Source of the DNA: Streptomyces sp. NBC_00287
Lineage (GTDB): Bacteria; Actinomycetota; Actinomycetes; Streptomycetales; Streptomycetaceae
Length of the DNA stretch: 64,000 nt
Assembly (NCBI RefSeq): GCF_036173105.1
Contig: NZ_CP108053.1
Span: forward strand, 62,001 to 126,000
Direction: 5' to 3'
Shown in pieces: positions 56,964-64,000 of this stretch. The stretch's first letter is position 1; each line of letters begins with the position of its first letter. Below the pieces are notes generated by a model. The model worked only from the letters and a program-made list of their open reading frames with translations, made no database searches and had not been told where the DNA came from. Both the position numbers and the translations under genes were made by a program.

Positions 56964-58031
56964 TCACGGGGTCACCCGGAGGATCAGGTCGTAGTCGGGA
57001 CCGGTGCGGCCGTTGGTCAGCACCCACAGTGAGCCGTCCGGGGCCGCCGTCACGAGCCGTAGCCGGCCGTACTGGCCGGTCAGCAACTGCTCGGGCGACG
57101 AGCCGTCGGTGGCGATGCGGTAGAGCCGCTCCCCGCGCAGGCAGGCGACCCAGATCCGGCCGTCGTGGTACGTCATCCCACTGGGTGAGGCATCGGCGGG
57201 TTTCCACGTCGCTATCGGGTCCGTGAAGTCGGGCTCCCCACCGGTGCCTTCCACCTCGGGCCAGCCGTAGTTGGCGCCGGGATCGACCCGGTTCAGCTCG
57301 TCGAGGTTGTGGTGGCCGAACTCGGAGGCATAGAGCCGGCCCTTTTCGTCCCAGGCCAGTCCCTGCGGGTCGCGGAACCCCCAGCTGTACACCGGTGAGC
57401 CCTCGATCGGGTTCCCCGGTGCGGGCTTGCCCGCCGGCGTGACGCGCAGGATCTTGCCGCCCAGGTCGCCTCGATCCTGGGCCCTGAAACGGTCGTCGGC
57501 TTCCCCCGTGGTCACGTAGAGCATGCCGTCCGGGCCGAACCTGATCCGCCCGCCATTGTGGATGTCACCGCTGGGGATACCGGTCAGGATCGGCTCGGGC
57601 GGGGCCGACGAGTCCAGCCGCAACCGGCCCACCCGGCTGTCCTGTTCGGTGGTGTAGTAGACGTAGATCCAGCCGTCCTGTTCGTATGAGGGAGACACCG
57701 CCACCCCCTGCAGCCCGGCCTGGACCACCGGCTCGGCGATCTCCTCGATCGTCCGGACCTCGGTCAGCTGCCCGTCCGGGCTGACCTTCCGCAGGCGACC
57801 GCTCTCACGCTCGGTGACCAGCGCCGACCCGTCGGGGAGGAATGCCAGGTCGAAGGGGTAGCGCAGCCCGCTCACGAGCGGCTCCACGGCCGCCGGTTTC
57901 GCCACCGGAGCGTCGCGGACGGTCGGGCGGGCCCACCAGCCATAGAAGGAACCGTAGGAATACACCCCAACGGCCGCCGCCACCACCAGCAGACCAGCCA
58001 AGCCAAAGACGAGTACCCGTCGCCATCGCAC
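56964..58031 (-). CDS. PQQ-type glucose/sorbosone dehydrogenase-like, membrane-anchored
   Basis: A 355-residue protein. An uncleaved N-terminal helix (VLVFGLAGLLVVAAAVGVYS, 6-25) anchors a six-bladed beta-propeller: RYPFDLAFLPDGSALVTERE, GLQGVAVSPSYEQDGWIYVY, GDIHNGGRIRFGPDGMLYVT (HNGGRI, typical of the GSDH family) and YSWGFRDPQGLAWDEKGRLY. It is extracytoplasmic. Soluble relatives use PQQ to oxidise sugars. Whether this one binds PQQ is unproven. Confidence 0.88.
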   Translation of the reverse strand: MRWRRVLVFGLAGLLVVAAAVGVYSYGSFYGWWARPTVRDAPVAKPAAVEPLVSGLRYPFDLAFLPDGSALVTERESGRLRKVSPDGQLTEVRTIEEIAEPVVQAGLQGVAVSPSYEQDGWIYVYYTTEQDSRVGRLRLDSSAPPEPILTGIPSGDIHNGGRIRFGPDGMLYVTTGEADDRFRAQDRGDLGGKILRVTPAGKPAPGNPIEGSPVYSWGFRDPQGLAWDEKGRLYASEFGHHNLDELNRVDPGANYGWPEVEGTGGEPDFTDPIATWKPADASPSGMTYHDGRIWVACLRGERLYRIATDGSSPEQLLTGQYGRLRLVTAAPDGSLWVLTNGRTGPDYDLILRVTP

Positions 58032-58492
58032 GCGGTGATCTTAGGAATCGCCCCGCCGGGGCATCCACCGCGAGACGGTGACCGTTTCCTGAAGAATTGG
58101 CTCACAGAGCACAGCTGGGCGGTCACGCGCCCAGCCACGCACGGGAGGCGTCACGTGACCGGCCGGACCCGTCCTGGTCCGGTCCTGGTCCCGGGCCCAG
58201 CCAATGCAGACCCCGGCGGCCCGTCGACACCTTCGGCGCAGCGGGCCACCCACCGGTGCGGTTGCCGGGCGGCCTGGGGACGAGCGTGGTGCCGGGCGGC
58301 CGTGCGGACACGCCTCGACGCCGCCGAACGGGGGCCCGGGCGCGGGCTGCCGGAGCGGAACCCGGGTGGACGTGGACAGGCCTTTCGAGTGTGTGACCCG
58401 CTCGATCGCGCCATGCGGCCGATGAGCATTCCCGGGCCCGAGCTCGGGCCCGGGCCCGAGCCCGAGCCCCAGGCCCCGGTCGGACGGGCGGA
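58032..58492. other. Gap with a strong palindrome
   Basis: About 460 bp between two minus-strand genes. The main feature is a 24-bp perfect palindrome at 58431-58454 (listed separately). No gene is supported. Confidence 0.5.
58431..58454. terminator. 24-bp perfect palindrome, probable terminator
   Basis: Symmetric around GAGCTC (half-site CCCGGGCCCGAG), followed by further CCCGAG units. It lies 38 bp past the PIG-L deacetylase stop, where a terminator is expected. As a full palindrome without a loop, it could also be a protein-binding site. Confidence 0.55.
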
Positions 58493-59326
58493 TCAGCGCA
58501 GTCCGGCGAAGAGATCGTTCTCCGGTACGGGCGCGCCGGTGGCGTCCTGGACCCGTACGAAGGTCTCCATGCCCATCAACTCACCGAACCTCTCCCTGCC
58601 CATCTTCAGGAAGAAGATGTTCTCGCCCTGACTGGCGTGCGCGGCCAACGCGTCGAACTTCTGACCGCTGAACGCGGTGGTGTCCACCCACGTGGTGATC
58701 TCATCGTCGGGCAGGCCGATCTCGGCAAGCGCGGCGGCCTCGGCAGGATCCGGCTCCGGCATGTCCTCATGAAACTCACGCATCACCTCGCCGAACCGCT
58801 GCATCATCGAGCGAGGCACCGTCGTCCAGTACACCTTCGGTGTCAGCGCAGTCATCTGAAGCGCCGCCATCGTGATGCGGTGGGCCTGGATGTGATCGGG
58901 ATGGCCGTAGAAGCCGTTCTCGTCGTAGGTGACGACCACATCAGGTCGGTAGTGCCGCATGAGTTCCGCGAGTCTGGCCGCGCCTTCCTGCACGGGGGTC
59001 TGCCAGAAGGATCCGGGGGCGTCGTTGCCCGGCCAGCCCGCCATCCCCGAGTCGGCATAGTCCAGCAACTCCAGATCGCTGACCTTCAGGACGTCACAGC
59101 TCGCCTCAAGTTCTTGACGGCGCATCAAGGCGACCGCCGCCGGATCGTGCCCCGGCTCGCCCGGCTTGACACCCCCCGGTCCGTCACCGCAACCGCCGTC
59201 AGTACACGTCACGAGAACCGTGCGGATGCCTTCCGCCGCGTACCGCGCCAGGACCCCTCCGGTTCCGGTGGCCTCGTCGTCGGGGTGGGCGTGTACTGCC
59301 ATGAGCGTCAAGGGCCGGTCAGTCAT
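58493..59326 (-). CDS. PIG-L family deacetylase (Mca/MshB-like)
   Basis: A 277-residue zinc deacetylase from ATG 59326. The Zn motif AHPDDE is at 13-18 (LMAVHAHPDDEATGTGGVLA). TCTDGGCGDGPGGVKPGEPG and DENGFYGHPDHIQAHRITMA (third Zn ligand His) follow. The pattern is that of mycothiol conjugate amidases or MshB-like enzymes, which cleave N-acyl glucosamine amides. It is downstream of a decayed LanC-like gene and next to a palindromic terminator. Confidence 0.88.
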   Translation of the reverse strand: MTDRPLTLMAVHAHPDDEATGTGGVLARYAAEGIRTVLVTCTDGGCGDGPGGVKPGEPGHDPAAVALMRRQELEASCDVLKVSDLELLDYADSGMAGWPGNDAPGSFWQTPVQEGAARLAELMRHYRPDVVVTYDENGFYGHPDHIQAHRITMAALQMTALTPKVYWTTVPRSMMQRFGEVMREFHEDMPEPDPAEAAALAEIGLPDDEITTWVDTTAFSGQKFDALAAHASQGENIFFLKMGRERFGELMGMETFVRVQDATGAPVPENDLFAGLR

Positions 59327-59639
59327 GAAACAGTCCTCCTGCAGAAATACGTCTGGTCCAAGTAGCGCGGCGGGCGTACCGCGATCCTGGGGCCCGGATC
59401 CTGGTGGGGCGGACGACCTCGTGGTCTCCGTGTTCCCCGCCCGTACGTCGCCGGTCCCTCGGTCGATGCAACCGTGCCGGCCGGACCGGCTGTTCCCGGC
59501 GCGACCGCTTTGCCTTCCAGGCGTCGGCATTTCAACGCGAACGAGGTACAGGCGCGACCTGCACGTCTCAGCGCCACGTCGGATCCGACTTCGGTCCGAT
59601 ATCGACCGAGGGATTCCGACGCGAAACTTGACTGTTGGG

Positions 59640-60300
59640 GTTGCACAAGGGTGATGGCCGGCCGAAGAGCGGCGACCTTCGCCCACACGTTGTTGGGCAC
59701 GGGCGAGGCCGGCAGTGCCGTAGCACCAGGACGGTCGCCGGGGAGCGGACGGGGCAAGGTCACCGGTGCCCAGCTCGCAGCGGGTGACCCAGCAGGGGCC
59801 AGGCCCGGTGGGCGGCCGGTCTGCTCCTGCCAGCGGTCCAGCCACGCCAGGATGGTGCGCAGCGCTGCCTGGTGCCCGTGACGGTGCCGTTGGGGGCGGC
59901 GAGGGCGAGAAGCGCGAACACGCCGCCGATCCCGTGCGCCATCCCGCTGTTGGCCCGCCCGCCGGACAAACGGTGGCCCGGGCCGCCCGAAGGGCCCGCA
60001 CTGTGTCCACCACCCCGGCAGGGTCTTGCCGTGGTCCGTGACGGGTTCGGTACGGCGCACGCAGCAGTCGAGGACGGCCCGCACCATTGGGCTGCCGGGG
60101 TCACGGCGCAGGAAGCAGGCGCCGTACCCGGCGAGTCCCGGATGGTGTCGAACTCGGCAAGCTGCGGCAGACGCCCGGCCTCAATACAGGGGTGCGCCGC
60201 GTCGAGACGGCGCCCGGCAGCGGCCACCGCCTGTTGGTCCATTGCCTGCAGGGCACGCTGGCAGGAGCCCGGGAGGTGGTAGTCGGCGGCGCAGGCCACG
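59640..60300 (-). pseudogene. LanC-like lanthionine cyclase, heavily decayed
   Basis: Pieces in three frames, all on the minus strand in the correct order: RRLDAAHPCIEAGRLPQLAE, VLDCCVRRTEPVTDHGKTLP, GGRANSGMAHGIGGVFALLA (the GxxxGxAHGxxG motif), QAALRTILAWLDRWQEQTGR and PSWCYGTAGLARAQQ (Zn-binding WCYG). At least three frameshifts. LanC proteins form lanthionine rings in class I lanthipeptides or act as LanC-like glutathione transferases. No LanB or precursor is seen near it. Confidence 0.72.
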
Positions 60301-60929
60301 GCGTGAGCCCGGGGCGGGCGCTGCGGAAGTGGAGCGTGACTCGGCCCAGGCCGGCATAGACCTCGCCCACCACGTCGCCTACAACGACACCCTCCCCGCC
60401 ATCCTCACCGGACCCACCCCTCGCACCGGCCCCATGCGCGGCCGCCGCCCCTGAGCCCGCACGCCGCCCCCAGACGGGCCACCCGCCACCAACTCCAGCC
60501 GCCGCACCAGCCACTGACCGGCCACATCGGCAGCGGCAGCCCCGCAGTACTACGCAAGCCATCACCACGCCCAGCCGCAGCGGCCGCCAACACGCCCGGC
60601 CCCCAACCTCCGCCGCTGGTACGGGTCACCGACGACATGAGGGCCGCAAGACAACCAAAGCCGATCCGCAGGCCAGGTCCTCGCGAGCACGGTCTCAGGA
60701 GCCGTTGCCCTTTCGATCATGAGGGCGGTTCTGATCGAACAGGATGCCTGGTCGGGTGATCTTGGCTGGGTGGGCGCATGGGAACGGGGCCCTTGGTAGC
60801 TCGGGGTTGCGACACCTACTCGAGCATGAAGGAGACCCTGTTACTGCAGATCACTGCCGTGCCGTCCAACTCCCAGACGCGGGAGTGCGATTGCCTCGCT
60901 CACCGGTTCGGGAACGCGGCCGAGTTCCA
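60301..60929. other. Gap without a supported gene
   Basis: About 630 bp. Its left part, just upstream of the LanC remnant, may contain another lost gene (GDVVGEVYAGLGRVTLHFRS on the minus strand), but no motif was identified. Confidence 0.4.
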
Positions 60930-61116
60930 CGACCGGCTTCGCGCTCGGACCCAGGAGGCCGAGGGGCGCCACGCGGAGCCGTCGGCGGCGATCATCGACT
61001 CGCAGTCGGTCAAGGGCGCCGCCTCGGTGCCCGCCTGCTCACGCGGCTATGACGACGGGAAGAAGATCAACGGCAGGCGCCGGCACGTCATCACGGACAG
61101 CCTGGGCCTGCTGTTG
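60930..61116 (+). pseudogene. IS5-family transposase, internal fragment
   Basis: LRARTQEAEGRHAEPSAAII, then DSQSVKGAASVPACSRGYDD and GKKINGRRRHVITDSLGLLL. This is the first-Asp region of an IS5-type transposase. Both ends are lost. Confidence 0.75.
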
Positions 61117-61257
61117 AACCGGAACGTGCACCATAGCGCTCCCACCTGCGAAAACAGGCATCTAAGAGATCCGGGTCAGCACAGAATCAGCACGGGTCGA
61201 ACAGGTCAGCGCCTACACGGCTTGCGCGCAGGTACCCGCGCCTGCCTCCGACGAGGG

Positions 61258-61480
61258 TCAACCCGCCATGTCGAGGGGCTCGGACCGCATGGCGTTCTGC
61301 AGGACCTGCTGGCAGCGATGCCAGGCGCAGGGCACAGGGTGTCCGTAGATGTCGACGGTTACCTTGATGGACCGGTGGCCGAGCTGGCGGGAGACGTCGC
61401 ATATGGGAACGCCGTTCGCGAGCGCCGTCGGGGCGAAGAAGTCCCGCTGGGCACGCGATGTGCACTTCGCCCGGCCTGGC
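61258..61480 (-). pseudogene. Tyrosine recombinase (integrase), C-terminal remnant
   Basis: The minus frame ending at TGA 61258-61260 reads ALANGVPICDVSRQLGHRSI, KVTVDIYGHPVPCAWHRCQQ and VLQNAMRS. This contains the box II LGHRSI and catalytic Tyr (DIYGH) of integrases of integrative elements. Upstream frames are broken. It may mark one edge of a former integrated element. Confidence 0.75.
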
Positions 61481-61738
61481 CGTCACCAGTCTCCTGAAGT
61501 GGTAGCCATACGCCAGCCTTCGGTGCCTGCCGGACGGGCTGATGAAGTCGACGCACTGGGGCCCACTGCCCTCGATCCGCGGCGGCCCCTCCCCGACTCC
61601 ACGTTCCAGCTTCTTCCGCCCGAAGGATGGCCTGCTCCCCGAGACCCGTGCCCCGACTTGCGCCCCGTCCGTTCGGCCTGCGCGCAGCGGCCGACCGCAT
61701 CCCGCAGGTCCACGCGCGGGGGGCTCGCCGATCGACGC

Positions 61739-62371
61739 TCACGACGATGTGCGGGTAGGAGACGCGCAGCGCGAACAGCAGGGGTCCGTCGACGAGGTCG
61801 GCGAACAGCTCCACGAACTGCCCCGCGCCGCTGGTCCCACCGCAGGCCATAGCACCGCGTTCTCCGTGCGGACGCGGACGACGAGCCAAGGCGTGTTGGC
61901 GATGGTGAAGAGCATGGCAGTAATCCATGCGGTGTGGACGAGGGGCAGGGCGATGCCTTCGAACAGGACGATGAGGTAGTTGGGGTGCCGCATCCAACGG
62001 TAGGGCCCGGTCGTGACCAGCGGTAGCCCGGGCACGACGATGACGCGGGTGTTCCATCGGGGGCCGACGAGCGCCCTCATGCACCAGGCGCGGCCTGCCT
62101 GCACGAGGATGAGGACGGCCAGCGCCGGCCAGCCGATCAAAGGGACGAAGGCGCGGTCGGTGAGGGCGACCTCTGCAACGGTCCCAACGAGCAGGCAGAC
62201 ATAAAGGGTGATCATGACGGGGTGGTGGCGTTGCCCGTACTCGATGCCGCCGCGGTCGATGGCCCATCGCGCGTTCCGACGGGCGGTTGTCAGTTCGACC
62301 AGGCGCACGACGGCAACCGCGGTCATGAGAACGAACAGACTTACGGGGATCGTCACCCAGCCCAGGGACAT
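61739..62371 (-). CDS. Isoprenylcysteine carboxyl methyltransferase-like enzyme
   Basis: A 210-residue membrane methyltransferase from ATG 62371. Hydrophobic helices lead to the conserved SAM region LVTTGPYRWMRHPNYLIVLF and a C-terminal RVRTENAV. ICMT-like methyltransferases with type III PKS genes methylate phenolic lipids. After residue about 175 the sequence (GPAARGSSWSCSPTSSTDPC) looks out of frame, while another frame reads FVELFADLVDGPLLFALRVS. The C-terminus may therefore be altered by a frameshift near 61850. Confidence 0.8.
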   Translation of the reverse strand: MSLGWVTIPVSLFVLMTAVAVVRLVELTTARRNARWAIDRGGIEYGQRHHPVMITLYVCLLVGTVAEVALTDRAFVPLIGWPALAVLILVQAGRAWCMRALVGPRWNTRVIVVPGLPLVTTGPYRWMRHPNYLIVLFEGIALPLVHTAWITAMLFTIANTPWLVVRVRTENAVLWPAVGPAARGSSWSCSPTSSTDPCCSRCASPTRTSS

Positions 62372-62413
62372 GTCGGATCGTCCTTCTCACTCCCGGACGG
62401 CGGAATCCTCGTC

Positions 62414-63370
62414 TTACGCGGTCGCGAGTCGGTTGAGGCGTTCGGCCAGGGCGCGGTATCTGCCGGCACGGTCCGCTGATTCCTCGATGTGGGCGGCGAT
62501 CTCCTCCTGGGCGTGCTGTCCGACCGGTGTAAGTCCGGTGGTGTCGAGGGCGCCGAGCATGCGGACGAAGGGAAGGGCGATGTCCTTGTAGTAGATCTCC
62601 GGTGAGAGGATGCCCGACCTGGCCATGGAGCTGATCAGCTGGCCGAAGCCGGGTGCGGCGTGGCCGGGGGGGCGGAATGTCTTGAGGACTTTGGCCACAG
62701 CCTGAAGCGTTCGGTCGGGGTGCATACGCATACACGCCTGGAGGGTGGTCCGGTAGAAGAGCATGTGCCGGTTCTCGTCATGGGCGATGCGCTGCATCAG
62801 AGCCCCGCACGCCGGTTCGTCGCACAGTCGGCGAATTCCCTGGTAGCTGACGCGGGTGCCGAGCTCCTGGATGGTGACGTAGACCAGAGAGGCGATGAGG
62901 TCGCCGCGGTAGTCAATCTCGTAGCCGTGCTGCACATGCGCGGCGCGGGCGTCCTCCAAAAGCACCGGATCGGCACTGCGGGTGACCACGAGGTAGTCAC
63001 GGATGGCGGTGCCGTGCCTGGACTCCTCCACGGTCCATCGATTGACCCAGACACCCCAAGGGCCGTCGAGCGACAGCATTTCCCCGATCACCCGGTGGTA
63101 ACTGGGCAGGTTTTCTTCGGTGAGCAGACTGTAGAGGAGGCCGTCCCGAGCGGCCGCCTTCAGTTTCTGCTGGGAGGGGTCCCATGGCTCCCCTTCGAGG
63201 AGACCGTCGTAGTCACGGCCCTGGCTCCACGGGACGTACTGGTGCGGGTACCAGTCGACGGTAGTCCGGAAGTGCGTGTCGAGGGCGTCGGTGACCACCG
63301 GTTCGAGGTCGATCAGGATGCGTACGTCTGCGGGGATGGCGGGCACGGTCCGTGACACCTTTCTTGTCAT
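62414..63370 (-). CDS. Acyl-ACP desaturase
   Basis: A 318-residue di-iron desaturase of the stearoyl-ACP type. Iron-ligand motifs are EENLPSYH (85-92, E85/E86 and H92), EESRHG (115-120), QELGTR with E169, and DENRH (198-202). Start ATG 63370, 43 bp before the methyltransferase start. Next to a type III PKS it probably makes an unsaturated acyl starter or modifies the alkyl chain. Confidence 0.9.
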   Translation of the reverse strand: MTRKVSRTVPAIPADVRILIDLEPVVTDALDTHFRTTVDWYPHQYVPWSQGRDYDGLLEGEPWDPSQQKLKAAARDGLLYSLLTEENLPSYHRVIGEMLSLDGPWGVWVNRWTVEESRHGTAIRDYLVVTRSADPVLLEDARAAHVQHGYEIDYRGDLIASLVYVTIQELGTRVSYQGIRRLCDEPACGALMQRIAHDENRHMLFYRTTLQACMRMHPDRTLQAVAKVLKTFRPPGHAAPGFGQLISSMARSGILSPEIYYKDIALPFVRMLGALDTTGLTPVGQHAQEEIAAHIEESADRAGRYRALAERLNRLATA

Positions 63371-63405
63371 GCGGTCGTCAGGTTTCGCTGGCGGCGGGCT
63401 GCCCC

Positions 63406-64000
63406 CTACCAGCGGAGGAGGACCAGTTCGATGGCGAACCCCGGCCCCATGGCGGCGACCAGGCCGGGTGCGTTCGCGGGGGGCGGTGTTTCCATGGCCG
63501 CGTGCAGGATGTCCAGTACGGAGACGGACGAGAGGTTGCCCCGCTCGGCCACGGAGCGCCGGGTGAGCTCCAAGGCGCCAGGCTGCACGTCCAGGGCCTG
63601 CTGTACAGCGGTAAAGACCTTCGGTCCGCCACCGTGAATGATCCAGCTCGCGACCTGGTCCGGCGCCAGTGCGTGCCGCGCGAGGAGCCCTTGGACGGCC
63701 GTGGGCAAGTGCTTCTCCGTGAGCGTCGGGACCTCGGGCGACAGCAGGATCCGGAAGCCGTGGGAACCGATGTCCCAGCCGAGGACGTCTTCGGTACCGG
63801 GGACCAGCAGGCTGTGGGTGTCCACCAGCTCAGGCCCGGCGGGGCAGCCGTCCCGCTGGACTCCGAAGGCCACGACGGCGGCCGCGCCGTCCCCGAAGAG
63901 GCTGCCGGCGACGATGTTCGCCACGGAGCCGTCCTTGCGCTGGTGCGCCAGTGTGCACAGTTCCACGGCGAGCAGGACGGCCACTTGGTCGGGGTGGGCC
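63406..64000 (-). CDS. Type III polyketide synthase, C-terminal part (continues past window)
   Basis: The visible 198 residues are the C-terminal thiolase half: SLFGDGAAAVVAFG, then WDIGSHGFRILLSP, QVASWIIHGGGPKVFTAVQQ (catalytic His), RRSVAERGNLSSVSVLDILH (catalytic Asn) and the end motif AAMGPGFAIELVLLRW (GxxPG/GFGPG type). The active Cys lies upstream of the window edge. With the desaturase and methyltransferase the set fits alkylresorcinol or alkylpyrone type phenolic lipids. Confidence 0.9.
   Translation of the reverse strand, partial: AHPDQVAVLLAVELCTLAHQRKDGSVANIVAGSLFGDGAAAVVAFGVQRDGCPAGPELVDTHSLLVPGTEDVLGWDIGSHGFRILLSPEVPTLTEKHLPTAVQGLLARHALAPDQVASWIIHGGGPKVFTAVQQALDVQPGALELTRRSVAERGNLSSVSVLDILHAAMETPPPANAPGLVAAMGPGFAIELVLLRW

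Overview
The DNA is very GC-rich, with dense Streptomyces-style genes: GTG/TTG starts, 4-bp start/stop overlaps, Tat-like and lipobox signals, and XRE regulators with long C-terminal repeat regions. It reads as a Streptomyces (or close actinomycete) accessory region, probably a chromosome arm or a large integrated element or plasmid. I see no ribosomal RNA, tRNA or core housekeeping genes. Decayed genes and insertion sequences are abundant, especially from 24 to 62 kb.

Region 1 (1-4.4 kb) holds a broken TPR gene end, a membrane-anchored Mrr-type nuclease with an overlapping upstream partner, poorly coding DNA, and an HTH regulator. Region 2 (4.5-9.9 kb) is a compact RiPP-type gene cluster. 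It has two tandem 2OG-Fe(II) oxygenase-like genes, a 52-residue putative precursor peptide too short to be picked up easily, a 15-bp perfect hairpin, a YcaO, a TfuA, and a convergent MFS exporter. YcaO plus TfuA implies backbone thioamidation. Region 3 (10-16 kb) holds a replication-relaxation gene beside a decayed second copy, a broken lipoprotein, a membrane protein, and an MFS exporter with its ArsR-type regulator.

Region 4 (16.1-24.4 kb) is the most unusual part. A tightly packed minus-strand operon reads HATPase, MurA/NikO-like enolpyruvyl transferase, metallophosphatase/5'-nucleotidase, two tandem dCTP-deaminase-family proteins, a GT4 glycosyltransferase (with one frameshift) and a serine hydrolase. 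It is divergent from an XRE regulator plus a flavoprotein. The two deaminase paralogues have lost complementary halves of the catalytic site, which suggests one hetero-oligomeric enzyme or a pair of nucleotide-binding proteins. The gene set resembles a nucleotide-derived natural product pathway, but no known pathway matches it as a whole.

Region 5 (24.4-49.8 kb) is an insertion-sequence graveyard with surviving cargo: a rifampicin-monooxygenase-like FAD enzyme, YihY, DUF4262, HEAT, a RAMA-domain protein, a secreted alpha/beta hydrolase, a maleylpyruvate-isomerase-like protein, a GNAT, a DHFR-like reductase, a DUF2975/XRE pair and an LLM-class oxidoreductase. Its centrepiece is a nested set of insertions (30.75-35.65 kb). 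An IS5-family element is split by an IS21-family element (5-bp target duplication) and an IS110-family element. Removing both restores a 256-codon transposase, the same length as its intact neighbour.

Region 6 (49.8-61.5 kb) carries small secreted proteins, two of which are broken by a single lesion, then remnants, a DUF6415 pair with its XRE regulator, CutA, a PQQ-type sugar dehydrogenase, a PIG-L deacetylase, a decayed LanC-like gene and an integrase remnant. Region 7 (61.7-64 kb) is the 3' end of a phenolic-lipid-like cluster: type III polyketide synthase (cut by the window end), acyl-ACP desaturase, and an ICMT-type methyltransferase.
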